Assembly: GCF_004136015.1 (NCBI RefSeq)
Contig: NZ_CP024866.1
Location: 326,327-390,326 of the forward strand
Direction: 5' to 3'
DNA: 64,000 nucleotides
DNA from: Pseudomonas sp. ACM7
GTDB lineage: Bacteria; Pseudomonadota; Gammaproteobacteria; Pseudomonadales; Pseudomonadaceae
Every line of letters begins with the position of its first letter. Positions within the stretch are counted from its first letter, which is position 1. Both the position numbers and the translations under genes were made by a program. The notes beneath the pieces were generated by a model. It saw only the letters and a list, made by a program, of their open reading frames with translations, had not been told where the DNA came from and did not search any database. Below, in pieces: positions 21,608 to 32,237 of the stretch.

Positions 21608-24322
21608 ATGGCCACTATCCACGTAGACGGCAAAGAGCTCGAAGTCGATGGGGCAGACAACCTGTTACAGGCATGTCTGTCGCTAGGCCTCGATATCCCT
21701 TATTTCTGCTGGCACCCAGCCCTAGGCAGCATTGGCGCTTGCCGCCAGTGCGCGGTCAAGCAGTACACCGACGAAAACGACAAGCGTGGTCGGATCGTCA
21801 TGTCCTGCATGACCCCCGCCACCGACGGCAGCTGGATCTCCATCGACGACGAAGAAGCGAAAGTGTTTCGCGCCAGCGTCGTTGAATGGCTGATGACCAA
21901 CCACCCTCACGACTGCCCGGTCTGTGAAGAAGGCGGTCACTGCCACCTGCAAGACATGACGGTGATGACCGGCCACAACGAGCGCCGTTATCGCTTCACC
22001 AAGCGTACCCACCAGAACCAGGATCTCGGCCCGTTCATCGGTCACGAAATGAACCGCTGCATCGCCTGCTACCGCTGCGTGCGCTTCTATAAGGACTACG
22101 CCGGCGGCACCGACCTCGGCGTATTCGGCGCCCACGACAACGTGTACTTCGGTCGCGTTGAAGACGGCACCCTGGAAAGCGAGTTCTCCGGCAACCTCAC
22201 CGAGGTCTGCCCGACCGGTGTGTTCACCGACAAGACTCACTCCGAGCGCTACAACCGCAAGTGGGACATGCAGTTCTCGCCGAGCATCTGCCATGGCTGC
22301 TCCAGCGGTTGCAACATCTCCCCGGGTGAACGCTACGGTGAACTGCGTCGCATCGAAAACCGTTTCAACGGTTCGGTGAACCAGTACTTCCTGTGCGACC
22401 GTGGCCGTTTCGGCTATGGCTACGTCAACCGCAAGGATCGCCCGCGTCAGGCATTGCTGGCCAACGGCGCCAAGCTGACCCTCGACGAAGCGCTGGATAA
22501 AGCCGCCGACCTGCTGCGCGGTCGCAACATCGTCGGTATCGGTTCGCCACGTGCCAGCCTCGAAAGCAACTACGCGTTGCGCGAACTGGTCGGCGCCGAG
22601 CACTTCTACTCCGGTATCGAAGCCGCTGAGCTGGAACGCATTCGTCTGGTCATGCAGGTGCTCAAAGACAGCCCGCTGCCGATCCCGAACATGCGCGACA
22701 TCGAAGACCACGACGCGATCTTCGTCCTCGGCGAAGACCTGACCCAGACCGCTGCGCGTATGGCCCTGTCCCTGCGTCAATCGGTCAAAGGCAAAGCCGA
22801 AGACATGGCCGACGCCATGCGCGTTCAGCCTTGGCTCGACGCCGCCGTGAAGAACATCGGTCAGAACGCTCTGAACCCGCTGTTCATCGCCAGCCTGGCT
22901 GAAACCAAGCTCGACGACATCGCTGAAGAATGCGTTCACGCCGCGCCAGACGACCTGGCCCGCATCGGTTTCGCCGTGGCTCACGCCCTCGACGCCAGCG
23001 CGCCTGCCGTTGAAGGTCTGGACGCTGAAGCCCTCGAGCTGGCCAAGCGCATTGCCGACGCCCTGCTCGCCGCCAAGCGTCCGCTGATCATTGCCGGTAC
23101 CTCGTTGGGTTCCAAGGCGCTGATCGAAGCCGCGGCAAACATCGCCAAGGCCCTGAAGCTGCGCGAGAAGAACGGCTCCATTAGCCTGATCGTGCCAGAG
23201 GCCAACAGCCTCGGCCTGGCCATGCTCGGTGGCGACTCGGTCGATGCCGCGCTGCAAGCGGTGATCGACGGCAAAGCCGACGCTATCGTCGTGCTGGAAA
23301 ACGATCTGTACACCCGTACTGACAAAGCCAAGGTCGATGCTGCCCTGAACGCCGCGAAAGTGGTGATCGTGGCGGACCATCAGAAGACCGCCACCAGCGA
23401 TCGCGCGCACCTGGTTCTGCCAGCCGCCAGCTTCGCTGAAGGCGACGGTACGCTGGTCAGCCAGGAAGGTCGCGCCCAGCGCTTCTTCCAGGTCTTCGAC
23501 CCGACTTACCTCGACGCAAGCATCATGGTTCACGAAGGCTGGCGCTGGCTGCATGCCCTGCGTGCCACCCTGTTGAACCAGCCGATCGACTGGACCCAAC
23601 TGGACCACGTCACCGCTGCCTGCGCCGCCAGCACTCCGCAACTGGCCGGCATTGTCAGCGCCGCACCGTCCGCCGCGTTCCGCATCAAAGGCCTGAAACT
23701 GGCTCGCGAACCGCTGCGTTACTCCGGTCGTACCGCCATGCGCGCCGACATCAGCGTGCACGAACCGCGTACTTCCCAGGACAACGACACCGCGTTCTCG
23801 TTCTCCATGGAAGGTTACTCGGGCTCGGTCGAACCGCGTCAGCAAGTGCCATTCGCCTGGTCTCCGGGCTGGAACTCGCCGCAAGCCTGGAACAAGTTCC
23901 AGGACGAAGTCGGTGGTCACATCCGCGCTGGCGACCCGGGCACCCGCCTGATCGAAAGCGCCGGTGACTCGCTGAACTGGTTCGCCAGTGTTCCTCGCGC
24001 GTTCAACCCGGCTCCGGGCACCTGGCAGGTTGTGCCGTTCTTCCACCTGTTCGGCAGCGAAGAGAACTCTTCCAAAGCCGCACCGGTTCAGGAACGCATT
24101 CCGGCCGCTTACGTGTCGCTGGCCAAATCCGAAGCCGACCGTCTGGGTGTCAATGACGGCGCCCTGCTGAGCTTGAGCGTTGCGGGCCAGACCCTGCGTC
24201 TGCCGCTGCGCATCAACGAAGAGCTGGGTGCCGGTCTGGTCGCATTGCCGGCAGGTATCGCCGGCATTCCGCCAGCGATCTTTGGCAAATCCGTTGACGG
24301 TCTGCAGGAGGCAGCTCAATGA
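21608..24322 (+). CDS. nuoG: NADH-quinone oxidoreductase subunit G
   Basis: 904 residues, the E. coli-like length. It is the large iron-sulfur subunit of the NADH module. Visible: the N-terminal 2Fe-2S ferredoxin domain ([20 protein letters not shown] and MSCMTP), the HxxxC-type ligand set [12 protein letters not shown], the 4Fe-4S motifs [11 protein letters not shown] and EVCPTGVF, and the extra distal cluster motif CHGCSSGCN of enterobacterial-type NuoG (cluster N7). The remainder is a molybdopterin-oxidoreductase-like domain without molybdenum function. The stop overlaps nuoH (ATGA). Confidence 0.98.
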   Translation: MATIHVDGKELEVDGADNLLQACLSLGLDIPYFCWHPALGSIGACRQCAVKQYTDENDKRGRIVMSCMTPATDGSWISIDDEEAKVFRASVVEWLMTNHPHDCPVCEEGGHCHLQDMTVMTGHNERRYRFTKRTHQNQDLGPFIGHEMNRCIACYRCVRFYKDYAGGTDLGVFGAHDNVYFGRVEDGTLESEFSGNLTEVCPTGVFTDKTHSERYNRKWDMQFSPSICHGCSSGCNISPGERYGELRRIENRFNGSVNQYFLCDRGRFGYGYVNRKDRPRQALLANGAKLTLDEALDKAADLLRGRNIVGIGSPRASLESNYALRELVGAEHFYSGIEAAELERIRLVMQVLKDSPLPIPNMRDIEDHDAIFVLGEDLTQTAARMALSLRQSVKGKAEDMADAMRVQPWLDAAVKNIGQNALNPLFIASLAETKLDDIAEECVHAAPDDLARIGFAVAHALDASAPAVEGLDAEALELAKRIADALLAAKRPLIIAGTSLGSKALIEAAANIAKALKLREKNGSISLIVPEANSLGLAMLGGDSVDAALQAVIDGKADAIVVLENDLYTRTDKAKVDAALNAAKVVIVADHQKTATSDRAHLVLPAASFAEGDGTLVSQEGRAQRFFQVFDPTYLDASIMVHEGWRWLHALRATLLNQPIDWTQLDHVTAACAASTPQLAGIVSAAPSAAFRIKGLKLAREPLRYSGRTAMRADISVHEPRTSQDNDTAFSFSMEGYSGSVEPRQQVPFAWSPGWNSPQAWNKFQDEVGGHIRAGDPGTRLIESAGDSLNWFASVPRAFNPAPGTWQVVPFFHLFGSEENSSKAAPVQERIPAAYVSLAKSEADRLGVNDGALLSLSVAGQTLRLPLRINEELGAGLVALPAGIAGIPPAIFGKSVDGLQEAAQ

Positions 24323-25326
24323 CCTGGTTCACGCCTGAAGTGATTGACGTGATCATCGCGGTCCTCAAGGCCATCGTGATTCTGCTTGCCGTGGTGGTTT
24401 GCGGCGCGCTGCTGAGCTGGGTCGAGCGTCGTCTGCTCGCCCTCTGGCAGGACCGTTACGGTCCGAACCGCGTCGGCCCGTTCGGCGCGTTCCAGATTGC
24501 GGCCGACATGATCAAGATGTTCTTCAAGGAAGACTGGACCCCGCCGTTCGCCGACAAGGTGATCTTCACCTTGGCACCAGTTGTGGCCATGAGCGCCTTG
24601 CTGATTGCCTTCGCGATCATCCCGATCACCCCGACCTGGGGTGTGGCGGACATCAACATCGGCATCCTGTTCTTCTTCGCCATGGCCGGTCTGTCGGTCT
24701 ACGCGGTGCTGTTCGCCGGCTGGTCGAGTAACAACAAGTTCGCCCTGTTGGGCAGCTTGCGGGCCTCGGCGCAAACCGTGTCGTACGAAGTGTTCATGGG
24801 CCTGTCGCTGATGGGCATCGTGATCCAGGTTGGCTCGTTCAACATGCGCGACATCGTTGAATACCAGGCGCAGAACCTGTGGTTCGTCATTCCGCAGATC
24901 TTCGGTTTCCTGACCTTCTTCATCGCCGGCGTCGCCGTGACTCACCGTCACCCGTTCGACCAGCCGGAAGCGGAGCAGGAACTGGCCGACGGTTACCACA
25001 TTGAATACGCCGGCATGAAATGGGGCATGTTCTTCGTCGGTGAGTACATCGGCATCGTGTTGATTTCGGCGCTGCTGGTGACGTTGTTCTTCGGGGGCTG
25101 GCACGGTCCGTTCGGCATTCTGCCGCAGATCCCGTTCATCTGGTTCGCACTGAAAACCGCGTTCTTCATCATGTTCTTCATCCTGCTGCGCGCCTCGATT
25201 CCGCGCCCACGGTATGACCAAGTGATGGATTTCAGCTGGAAGTTCTGCCTGCCGCTGACCCTCGTCAACATGCTGGTGACCGCTGCGATCGTGTTGCTCA
25301 ACACGCCCGCCGTCGCGGCTCAGTGA
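24319..25326 (+). CDS. nuoH: NADH-quinone oxidoreductase subunit H
   Basis: 335 residues, about eight membrane helices. It links the membrane arm to the quinone site. Visible family signatures: [21 protein letters not shown] (membrane-surface loop near the quinone channel) and the acidic loop [20 protein letters not shown]. Translationally coupled to nuoG by a 4-base overlap and followed by nuoI after 12 bases. Confidence 0.98.
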   Translation: MTWFTPEVIDVIIAVLKAIVILLAVVVCGALLSWVERRLLALWQDRYGPNRVGPFGAFQIAADMIKMFFKEDWTPPFADKVIFTLAPVVAMSALLIAFAIIPITPTWGVADINIGILFFFAMAGLSVYAVLFAGWSSNNKFALLGSLRASAQTVSYEVFMGLSLMGIVIQVGSFNMRDIVEYQAQNLWFVIPQIFGFLTFFIAGVAVTHRHPFDQPEAEQELADGYHIEYAGMKWGMFFVGEYIGIVLISALLVTLFFGGWHGPFGILPQIPFIWFALKTAFFIMFFILLRASIPRPRYDQVMDFSWKFCLPLTLVNMLVTAAIVLLNTPAVAAQ

Positions 25327-25338
25327 GGATAGAGAATC

Positions 25339-25884
25339 ATGAAGTACATATTTGACATCGTGCATGGCTTCTTCACCCAGCTTCGCAGCCTGGTGATGAT
25401 CTTTGGCCACGCCTTCCGCAAGCGCGACACGCTGCAATACCCGGAAGAAGCCGTGTACCTGCCGCCGCGCTTCCGTGGCCGTATCGTGCTGACCCGCGAC
25501 CCTGATGGCGAAGAGCGTTGTGTAGCCTGCAACTTGTGCGCCGTGGCGTGCCCGGTCGGTTGCATCTCGCTGCAGAAAGCTGAAACCGATGACGGTCGCT
25601 GGTACCCGGAGTTTTTCCGTATCAACTTCTCGCGCTGCATTTTCTGCGGCCTCTGCGAGGAAGCCTGCCCGACCACCGCGATCCAGCTGACACCGGATTT
25701 CGAGATGGCCGAGTTCAAACGTCAGGACCTGGTGTACGAGAAAGAAGATCTGTTGATCTCCGGCCCCGGCAAAAACCCTGATTACAACTTCTATCGTGTT
25801 GCAGGTATGGCGATTGCCGGTAAGCCGAAAGGCGCCGCGCAGAATGAAGCCGAACCGATCAACGTGAAGAGCTTGCTGCCTTAA
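25339..25884 (+). CDS. nuoI: NADH-quinone oxidoreductase subunit I
   Basis: 181 residues. This ferredoxin-like subunit carries clusters N6a and N6b. Two CxxCxxCxxxCP motifs are visible: [15 protein letters not shown] and [15 protein letters not shown]. The amphipathic N terminus ([22 protein letters not shown]) sits on the membrane. The sequence GGIG(R/G)-type insertions are absent; the protein is of normal length. Confidence 0.98.
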   Translation: MKYIFDIVHGFFTQLRSLVMIFGHAFRKRDTLQYPEEAVYLPPRFRGRIVLTRDPDGEERCVACNLCAVACPVGCISLQKAETDDGRWYPEFFRINFSRCIFCGLCEEACPTTAIQLTPDFEMAEFKRQDLVYEKEDLLISGPGKNPDYNFYRVAGMAIAGKPKGAAQNEAEPINVKSLLP

Positions 25885-25893
25885 GGAAGAAAG

Positions 25894-26397
25894 ATGGAAT
25901 TCGCTTTCTATTTCGCATCGGGTATCGCTGTTGTGTCCACGCTTCGCGTGATCACCAACACCAACCCTGTGCACGCCCTGCTCTACCTGATCATTTCGCT
26001 GATTGCCGTGGCGATGACGTTTTTCGCCCTCGGCGCGCCGTTCGCCGGCGTGCTGGAAGTGATCGCCTACGCTGGCGCCATCATGGTGCTGTTCGTGTTC
26101 GTGGTGATGATGCTGAACCTGGGCCCCGCCTCGGTTCAGCAAGAGCGCGTCTGGCTCAAGCCCGGCATCTGGCTCGGCCCGGTCGCACTCGGCACCCTGC
26201 TGCTGGTTGAACTGCTGTACGTGCTGTTCAGCCACTCCAGCGGTCAGGCCATCGGCCACACCTCCGTAGACGCCAAGGCCGTGGGCATCAGCCTGTTCGG
26301 TCCTTATCTGCTGGTGGTCGAACTCGCCTCGATGTTGCTGCTCGCCGCAGCCGTCACGGCGTTCCACTTGGGCCGCAACGAAGCCAAGGAGCAATGA
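25894..26397 (+). CDS. nuoJ: NADH-quinone oxidoreductase subunit J
   Basis: 167 residues, five predicted membrane helices. The conserved glycine-rich helix [21 protein letters not shown], which shows a pi-bulge and rotates during coupling in solved structures, is visible. It lies 9 bases downstream of nuoI and just ahead of nuoK. Confidence 0.97.
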   Translation: MEFAFYFASGIAVVSTLRVITNTNPVHALLYLIISLIAVAMTFFALGAPFAGVLEVIAYAGAIMVLFVFVVMMLNLGPASVQQERVWLKPGIWLGPVALGTLLLVELLYVLFSHSSGQAIGHTSVDAKAVGISLFGPYLLVVELASMLLLAAAVTAFHLGRNEAKEQ

Positions 26398-26399
26398 CG

Positions 26400-26708
26400 A
26401 TGCCTGCTATCCCTATGGAGCATGGTCTGGCGGTCGCCGGCATCTTGTTCTGCCTCGGTCTGGTCGGCCTGATGGTCCGCCGCAACATTCTCTTCGTGCT
26501 GATGAGCCTGGAGGTCATGATGAATGCCTCCGCACTGGCCTTCATCGTTGCCGGTAGCCGCTGGGCGCAGCCGGATGGACAGATAATGTTCATCCTGGTG
26601 ATCAGCCTGGCAGCCGCCGAGGCCAGTATTGGCCTGGCGATTCTGTTGCAGCTGTATCGCCGCTTCCACACTCTCGATATCGACGCTGCCAGCGAGATGC
26701 GCGGATGA
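26400..26708 (+). CDS. nuoK: NADH-quinone oxidoreductase subunit K
   Basis: 102 residues, three membrane helices. The ATG at 26400 is chosen over the one at 26394 because AAGGAG (26386-26391) is then eight bases away, and because the length equals that of the P. aeruginosa protein as I recall it. The glutamates of the proton path are visible in [15 protein letters not shown] and [11 protein letters not shown]. The stop overlaps the nuoL start. Confidence 0.97.
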   Translation: MPAIPMEHGLAVAGILFCLGLVGLMVRRNILFVLMSLEVMMNASALAFIVAGSRWAQPDGQIMFILVISLAAAEASIGLAILLQLYRRFHTLDIDAASEMRG

Positions 26709-28558
26709 ATCTTCTCTATCTGACTTTCGTATTCCCTCTCATAGGTTTCCTGCTGCTGGCGTTTTCACGCGGTCGCTTCTCGGAAAACCTGTCGGCGCTG
26801 ATTGGCGTCGGTTCCATCGGCTTGTCTGCCATCGTCACGGCTTATGTGATCTGGCAGTTCAACGTTGCGCCACCTGAAGGCGGTCACTACACCCAGGTGT
26901 TGTGGCAGTGGATGGCGGTGGAAGGCTTTACGCCTAACTTCGCGCTGTACCTGGATGGTCTGTCCCTGACCATGCTCGGTGTGGTGGTCGGCGTTGGCTT
27001 CCTGATCCACCTGTTCGCGTCCTGGTACATGCGCGGTGAAGCCGGTTACTCGCGCTTCTTCGCCTACACCAACCTGTTTATTGCCAGCATGTTGTTCCTG
27101 GTGCTGGGCGATAACCTGTTGTTCCTGTACTTCGGTTGGGAAGGCGTGGGCCTGTGCTCGTACCTGTTGATCGGTTTCTACTACAGCAACCGCAACAACG
27201 GTAACGCGGCACTGAAAGCCTTCATCGTCACCCGTATCGGCGACGTGTTCATGGCCATCGGCCTGTTCATCCTGTTCGCGCAATTGGGCACGCTGAACAT
27301 CCAGGAACTGCTGGTTCTGGCGCCACAGAAATTCCAGGCTGGCGACTTCTGGATGGTCATGGCGACCCTGATGCTGCTGGGCGGCGCTGTCGGTAAATCC
27401 GCGCAACTGCCGCTGCAAACCTGGCTGGCGGACGCGATGGCCGGTCCTACTCCGGTTTCGGCACTGATCCACGCCGCAACCATGGTAACCGCCGGTGTCT
27501 ACCTGATCGCCCGTACTCACGGTCTGTTTGCGCTGGCGCCGGATATCCTGCACCTGGTTGGCATTGTCGGCGGTGTGACCCTGGTACTCGCCGGTTTTGC
27601 CGCACTGGTTCAGACCGACATCAAACGTATCCTCGCCTACTCGACCATGAGCCAGATCGGCTACATGTTCCTGGCACTGGGCGTTGGCGCGTGGGATGGC
27701 GCGATCTTCCACCTGATGACCCACGCCTTCTTCAAGGCGCTGCTGTTCCTTGCGTCCGGTGCGGTGATCGTTGCCTGCCATCACGAGCAGAACATCTTCA
27801 AGATGGGCGGCCTGTGGAAAAAACTGCCACTGGCCTACGCCAGCTTCATCGTCGGCGGCGCGGCTCTGTCGGCCCTGCCACTGGTGACCGCAGGTTTCTA
27901 CTCCAAAGACGAAATCCTTTGGGAAGCGTTCGCCAGCGGCAACCACGGTCTGCTTTACGCAGGTCTGGTCGGTGCGTTCATGACGTCGCTGTACACCTTC
28001 CGCCTGATCTTCATCGCGTTCCACGGTGAAGTGAAGACCGAAGCGCACGCCGGTCACGGCATCGCTCACTGGCTGCCACTGTCGGTGCTGATCGTGTTGT
28101 CCACCGCCATTGGCGCGATGATCGTTCCACCGCTGCACGGCGTGCTGCCGGAAAGCGTCGGCCATGCCGGCGGCGAAGCCAAGCACAGTCTGGAAATCGC
28201 ATCGGGCGCCATCGCCCTGTCCGGTATCCTGCTGGCCGCGCTGCTGTTCCTCGGCAAGCGTCGTTTCGTCACTGCAATCGCCAACAGCGGCATCGGCCGC
28301 TTCCTTTCGGCCTGGTGGTTCGCTGCCTGGGGCTTCGACTGGATCTACGACAAACTGTTCGTCAAGCCATACCTTGCGATCAGCCACGCACTGCGCAGAG
28401 ACCCGCTCGACCAGACCATCGGTCTGATCCCGCGTATGGCCAAAGGCGGCCACACCGCCCTGAGCCGTACCGAAACCGGTCAACTGCGTTGGTACGCGGC
28501 ATCGATGGCAGCCGGCTCCGTGCTGGTCATCGGCGCCATCGTGCTGGTAGCGGTCTGA
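26705..28558 (+). CDS. nuoL: NADH-quinone oxidoreductase subunit L
   Basis: 617 residues. It is the distal antiporter-like proton-pumping subunit. Visible: the conserved [16 protein letters not shown] (Glu of the pump), the broken-helix lysine region [20 protein letters not shown], and the long lateral helix region with TM16 near the C terminus. About 14-16 membrane helices. Overlaps nuoK by 4 bases. Confidence 0.98.
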   Translation: MNLLYLTFVFPLIGFLLLAFSRGRFSENLSALIGVGSIGLSAIVTAYVIWQFNVAPPEGGHYTQVLWQWMAVEGFTPNFALYLDGLSLTMLGVVVGVGFLIHLFASWYMRGEAGYSRFFAYTNLFIASMLFLVLGDNLLFLYFGWEGVGLCSYLLIGFYYSNRNNGNAALKAFIVTRIGDVFMAIGLFILFAQLGTLNIQELLVLAPQKFQAGDFWMVMATLMLLGGAVGKSAQLPLQTWLADAMAGPTPVSALIHAATMVTAGVYLIARTHGLFALAPDILHLVGIVGGVTLVLAGFAALVQTDIKRILAYSTMSQIGYMFLALGVGAWDGAIFHLMTHAFFKALLFLASGAVIVACHHEQNIFKMGGLWKKLPLAYASFIVGGAALSALPLVTAGFYSKDEILWEAFASGNHGLLYAGLVGAFMTSLYTFRLIFIAFHGEVKTEAHAGHGIAHWLPLSVLIVLSTAIGAMIVPPLHGVLPESVGHAGGEAKHSLEIASGAIALSGILLAALLFLGKRRFVTAIANSGIGRFLSAWWFAAWGFDWIYDKLFVKPYLAISHALRRDPLDQTIGLIPRMAKGGHTALSRTETGQLRWYAASMAAGSVLVIGAIVLVAV

Positions 28559-28597
28559 TATGAACCTTGCGAACTTGCGAAAGGAATTGAGCCCGTC

Positions 28598-30130
28598 ATG
28601 ATTCTGCCTTGGCTAATCCTGATCCCCTTCATCGGCGGCCTGCTGTGCTGGATGGGTGAGCGCTTCGGCGCTACCCTCCCCCGCTGGATTGCGCTGTTGA
28701 CCATGACCCTGGAACTCGCGCTCGGCCTCTGGCTGTGGGCCCACGGTAATTATTCATTTGCTCCGGCACCTGGCGCCGATCCGACCTGGGTGCTTGAGTT
28801 CAAGCACATCTGGATCGAGCGCTTCGGCATCAGCGTGCACCTGGCCCTCGACGGCCTGTCGCTGTTGATGATCCTGCTGACCGGTTTGCTGGGTATCCTC
28901 TCGGTACTCTGCTCGTGGAAAGAGATCCAGCGTCACGTTGGCTTCTTCCACTTGAACCTGATGTGGATCCTGGGCGGTGTCGTCGGCGTGTTCCTCGCCC
29001 TCGACCTGTTCATGTTCTTCTTCTTCTGGGAAATGATGCTGGTGCCGATGTACTTCCTCATCGCGCTCTGGGGTCACAGCTCTTCGGACGGCAAGAAAAC
29101 CCGGATCTACGCGGCGACCAAGTTCTTCATCTTCACTCAGGCTTCCGGCCTGATCATGTTGGTGGCGATCCTGGGTCTGGTCCTGGTCAACTTCAACGAC
29201 ACCGGCGTGATTACCTTCAACTACGCCGACCTGTTGAAAACCAAGATGTCGCTGACCACCGAGTACATCCTGATGCTCGGCTTCTTCATCGCCTTCGCGG
29301 TGAAACTGCCGGTGGTGCCGTTCCACTCCTGGTTGCCTGACGCTCACGCCCAGGCACCGACCGCGGGTTCGGTCGACCTGGCCGGTATCTTGCTGAAAAC
29401 GGCTGCTTACGGTCTGCTGCGTTTCGCCCTGCCGCTGTTCCCGAATGCCTCGGCCGAGTTCGCGCCGTTCGCCATGACCCTGGGTCTGATCGGGATCTTC
29501 TACGGTGCGTTCCTGGCCTTCGCCCAAACCGACATCAAGCGTCTGATCGCCTACTCCTCCGTTTCCCACATGGGTTTCGTGTTGATCGGCATCTACTCTG
29601 GCAGCCAACTGGCGCTGCAGGGCGCGGTGATGCAGATGCTGGCGCACGGCCTTTCGGCGGCGGCACTCTTTATCCTCAGTGGTCAACTGTACGAGCGCAC
29701 TCACACCCGCGACATGCGTGAGATGGGTGGCCTGTGGTCGAAGATTGCTTACCTGCCGGCCGTCAGCCTGTTCTTCGCAGCTGCGTCCCTGGGCTTGCCG
29801 GCTACCGGTAACTTTGTGGGTGAGTTCCTGATCCTGATAGGCACGTTCCCGAGCGCTCCATTGATCACTATCCTCGCGACGTCCGGTCTGGTGTTCGGTT
29901 CGGTCTACTCGCTGATCATGATCCACCGTGCCTACTTCGGCCCGTCCAAATCGGACGCGGTGCTGCATGGCATGGATGGTCGCGAACTGATCATGGTGGT
30001 CGGTCTGGCAGCGTTGCTGATTTTCATCGGCGTGTACCCGCAACCGTTCCTCGATACCTCTGCCGCGACGATGCATGGCGTGCAGCAATGGCTCGGCACC
30101 GCCTTCACTCAACTCGCTTCGGCCCGGTAA
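28598..30130 (+). CDS. nuoM: NADH-quinone oxidoreductase subunit M
   Basis: 510 residues, antiporter-like membrane subunit with about 14 helices. [19 protein letters not shown] holds the conserved pump glutamate, and [23 protein letters not shown] is the family signature containing the discontinuous helix. AAAGGAA precedes the ATG at good spacing, 39 bases after nuoL. Confidence 0.98.
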   Translation: MILPWLILIPFIGGLLCWMGERFGATLPRWIALLTMTLELALGLWLWAHGNYSFAPAPGADPTWVLEFKHIWIERFGISVHLALDGLSLLMILLTGLLGILSVLCSWKEIQRHVGFFHLNLMWILGGVVGVFLALDLFMFFFFWEMMLVPMYFLIALWGHSSSDGKKTRIYAATKFFIFTQASGLIMLVAILGLVLVNFNDTGVITFNYADLLKTKMSLTTEYILMLGFFIAFAVKLPVVPFHSWLPDAHAQAPTAGSVDLAGILLKTAAYGLLRFALPLFPNASAEFAPFAMTLGLIGIFYGAFLAFAQTDIKRLIAYSSVSHMGFVLIGIYSGSQLALQGAVMQMLAHGLSAAALFILSGQLYERTHTRDMREMGGLWSKIAYLPAVSLFFAAASLGLPATGNFVGEFLILIGTFPSAPLITILATSGLVFGSVYSLIMIHRAYFGPSKSDAVLHGMDGRELIMVVGLAALLIFIGVYPQPFLDTSAATMHGVQQWLGTAFTQLASAR

Positions 30131-30137
30131 GAGCGCT

Positions 30138-31601
30138 ATGGAATTCACGACTCAACACTTTATCGCGCTTGCGCCGTTGTTGATCACCAGCGCCACGATC
30201 ATCGTGGTGATGCTGGCAATCGCCTGGCGCCGCAACCACTCGCAGACCTTCCTGATTTCCGTGGCGGGTCTGAACCTGGCGTTGCTGTCGATCCTGCCAG
30301 CCCTGAAAGTCGCGCCTCTGGCCGTGACTCCACTGCTGCAAATCGACACCTTCGCTTGCTTGTACATGGCGCTGATCCTGGTCGCCACCCTCGCTTGTGT
30401 GACCCTCGCCCACGCCTACCTCGGCGATGGCGGCTCGGGTTACCCGGGCAACCGTGAAGAACTTTACCTGCTGATCCTGATGGCCGCCGCCGGTGGCCTG
30501 GTACTGGTCAGCGCGCAGCACCTGGCCGGGTTGTTCATCGGTCTGGAACTGCTCTCGGTACCGGTCTACGGTCTGGTGGCTTATGCCTTCTTCAACAAGC
30601 GTTCGCTGGAAGCCGGTATCAAGTACATGGTGCTGTCGGCCGCCGGTTCCGCGTTCCTGTTGTTCGGCATGGCCCTGCTTTATGCCGACTCCGGCAGCCT
30701 GAGCTTCGTCGGCATCGGCCAGGCCCTCGCGGCCACCGGCCTGCCAAGCTCGCTGGCGCAACTGGGCCTGGGCATGATGCTGATCGGTCTGGCGTTCAAG
30801 CTGTCGCTGGTACCGTTCCACCTCTGGACCCCGGACGTTTACGAAGGTGCTCCGGCACCGGTGGCCGCGTTCCTGGCCACCGCTTCGAAAGTCGCTGTGT
30901 TCGCAGTGATGGTGCGTCTGTTCCAGATCTCGCCCGCGGCGAGCAGCGGTGTACTGAGCGACGTGCTGACCATCATTGCCATCGCGTCGATCCTGTTCGG
31001 TAACCTGCTGGCACTGACCCAGAGCAACCTCAAGCGTCTGCTGGGCTACTCGTCCATCGCTCACTTCGGTTACCTGCTGATCGCCCTGGTGGCGAGCAAG
31101 GGTCTGGCCGTGGAAGCCATCGGCGTGTACCTGGTCACCTACGTGATCACCAGCCTCGGCGCGTTCGGCGTAATCACCCTGATGTCCTCGCCGTACAACG
31201 GCCGTGACGCGGATGCCCTGTACGAATACCGCGGCCTGTTCTGGCGCCGTCCGTACCTGACCGCCGTACTGACCGTGATGATGCTGTCCCTGGCCGGTAT
31301 CCCGCTGACCGCAGGCTTCATCGGCAAGTTCTACATCATCGCTACCGGCGTCGAGTCGCACCAATGGTGGCTTGTCGGTTCCCTGGTACTAGGCAGCGCC
31401 ATCGGCGTCTTCTACTACCTGCGTGTGATGGTCACCCTGTACCTGATCGAACCGAACCTGCGTCGCCATGATGCGCAACTGCACTGGGAACAACGTGCAG
31501 GTGGCGTGATGCTGCTGGCCATCGCTGCACTGGCGTTCTTCCTCGGTCTGTATCCGCAGCCGTTGCTGGTCCTGGTTCAGCAGGCGGGGTTGGCAGGTTG
31601 A
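30138..31601 (+). CDS. nuoN: NADH-quinone oxidoreductase subunit N
   Basis: 487 residues from the ATG at 30138, 7 bases after nuoM; the upstream extension overlaps nuoM and is rejected. It is the third antiporter-like proton pump of the membrane arm. [15 protein letters not shown] carries the key glutamate, and [22 protein letters not shown] is the discontinuous-helix signature. It is the last gene of the nuo operon and is followed by an intrinsic terminator. Confidence 0.98.
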   Translation: MEFTTQHFIALAPLLITSATIIVVMLAIAWRRNHSQTFLISVAGLNLALLSILPALKVAPLAVTPLLQIDTFACLYMALILVATLACVTLAHAYLGDGGSGYPGNREELYLLILMAAAGGLVLVSAQHLAGLFIGLELLSVPVYGLVAYAFFNKRSLEAGIKYMVLSAAGSAFLLFGMALLYADSGSLSFVGIGQALAATGLPSSLAQLGLGMMLIGLAFKLSLVPFHLWTPDVYEGAPAPVAAFLATASKVAVFAVMVRLFQISPAASSGVLSDVLTIIAIASILFGNLLALTQSNLKRLLGYSSIAHFGYLLIALVASKGLAVEAIGVYLVTYVITSLGAFGVITLMSSPYNGRDADALYEYRGLFWRRPYLTAVLTVMMLSLAGIPLTAGFIGKFYIIATGVESHQWWLVGSLVLGSAIGVFYYLRVMVTLYLIEPNLRRHDAQLHWEQRAGGVMLLAIAALAFFLGLYPQPLLVLVQQAGLAG

Positions 31602-31631
31602 TCGCTTAAGCGACACTCGGTAGAAAACAGA

Positions 31632-31657
31632 AACGGCACCTTCGGGTGCCGTTTTTG
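31632..31657 (+). terminator. nuo operon terminator
   Basis: ACGGCACCTTCGGGTGCCGT with a following run of T forms a textbook terminator 31 bases after nuoN. A copy differing at one base lies in inverted orientation at 35303-35328. Confidence 0.93.
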
Positions 31658-31981
31658 CGTTTGTGGGTTCGAGCGCAGATTCGGCGGTAAAAAGTCGCTG
31701 ACTCAACACGCCGTTTTGTTAGAAACGTCTTTGTGCGTTATAGGCAAAGTCGTTGCGCACAGCACCCAATGGATCACAAATCTCAGTCATCACGATTTAA
31801 CCCCTCCATGCAGCTGAAATTTCCGACAAATGCGTACGCCAAAATCGTTGGGCGAGTATGTTTTGAAATACAGCCCTATTCAGCGCCCACCCATTAATCA
31901 CGAAAAAATCGTCAACCCGACAAATGATGTGTACGTATTTCATCCCCCCTTGAAAAATGGCACTGAAACTTTCTGTCATTT
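31658..31981. other. Gap upstream of the YcaO island
   Basis: About 320 bases, AT-rich, with no supported gene, repeat or tRNA. A minus-strand frame (31797-32039) begins with TTG, lacks a ribosome-binding site and resembles nothing known. It may be the left junction of the inserted island. Confidence 0.5.
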
Positions 31982-32009
31982 TTGACCAAACCAACACCTG
32001 ACTTATACA
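31982..32009 (+). promoter_or_regulatory. Candidate sigma70 promoter for the RiPP-like island
   Basis: TTGACC (31982-31987), 16 bases, TATACA (32004-32009): 5/6 and 4/6 matches. Transcription would start near 32016, about 46 bases before the small peptide gene. Confidence 0.6.
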
Positions 32010-32062
32010 TTTGCTCCGTGCTCGATACGGCACATCCAATTTCTAATAAAAGGAGTTTAATC

Positions 32063-32191
32063 ATGGGTTACATGAGTAGCTGGAACGCCAATAACGTTGT
32101 CGATCTTGAACAACAGGAAGCTCCAACGGCAGAGCAAATCGAAGAACTGCAACTGACTGAGGCCGAGCAGGCCGAACTGGAAGCTGTATAA
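32063..32191 (+). CDS. Putative RiPP precursor peptide, 42 residues
   Basis: The ATG at 32063 is preceded by a strong AAAGGAG seven bases away, so the gene is very likely translated. The peptide starts MGYMSSWNANNVVD and continues with an acidic, probably helical tail that contains AEQIEELQLTEAEQAELEAV. It has ten acidic residues, no Lys, Arg or His and no Cys; its only Ser/Thr are S5, S6, T22 and T32. Position directly before a YcaO gene suggests it is the substrate. If so, the modifiable part would be at the N terminus (G2-V13) with a recognition follower at the C terminus, as in bottromycin, rather than the common leader-core order. No family is recognised. It might alternatively be a regulatory or accessory peptide. 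Confidence 0.75.
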   Translation: MGYMSSWNANNVVDLEQQEAPTAEQIEELQLTEAEQAELEAV

Positions 32192-32193
32192 AA

Positions 32194-32222
32194 AAACGGG
32201 GGGGCCACGGCCCCCCCGTTTC
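32194..32222 (+). terminator. Very strong hairpin between precursor and YcaO genes
   Basis: ACGGGGGGGCC pairs with GGCCCCCCCGT across a loop of only CA(C), with A-run before and TTTCT after, 4 bases past the peptide stop. It looks like a partial terminator or mRNA-stabilising structure that would make far more peptide than enzyme message, a common arrangement in RiPP operons. Confidence 0.85.
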
Positions 32223-32237
32223 TCGAGGGAACGGACA

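Noticed and set aside
26394..26399. Earlier ATG as nuoK start
   Set aside because: Only two bases from the AAGGAG ribosome-binding site; the next ATG at 26400 has normal spacing.
31797..32039. Minus-strand 80-codon frame upstream of the YcaO island
   Set aside because: TTG start, no ribosome-binding site, covers the promoter of the peptide gene, no similarity recognised.
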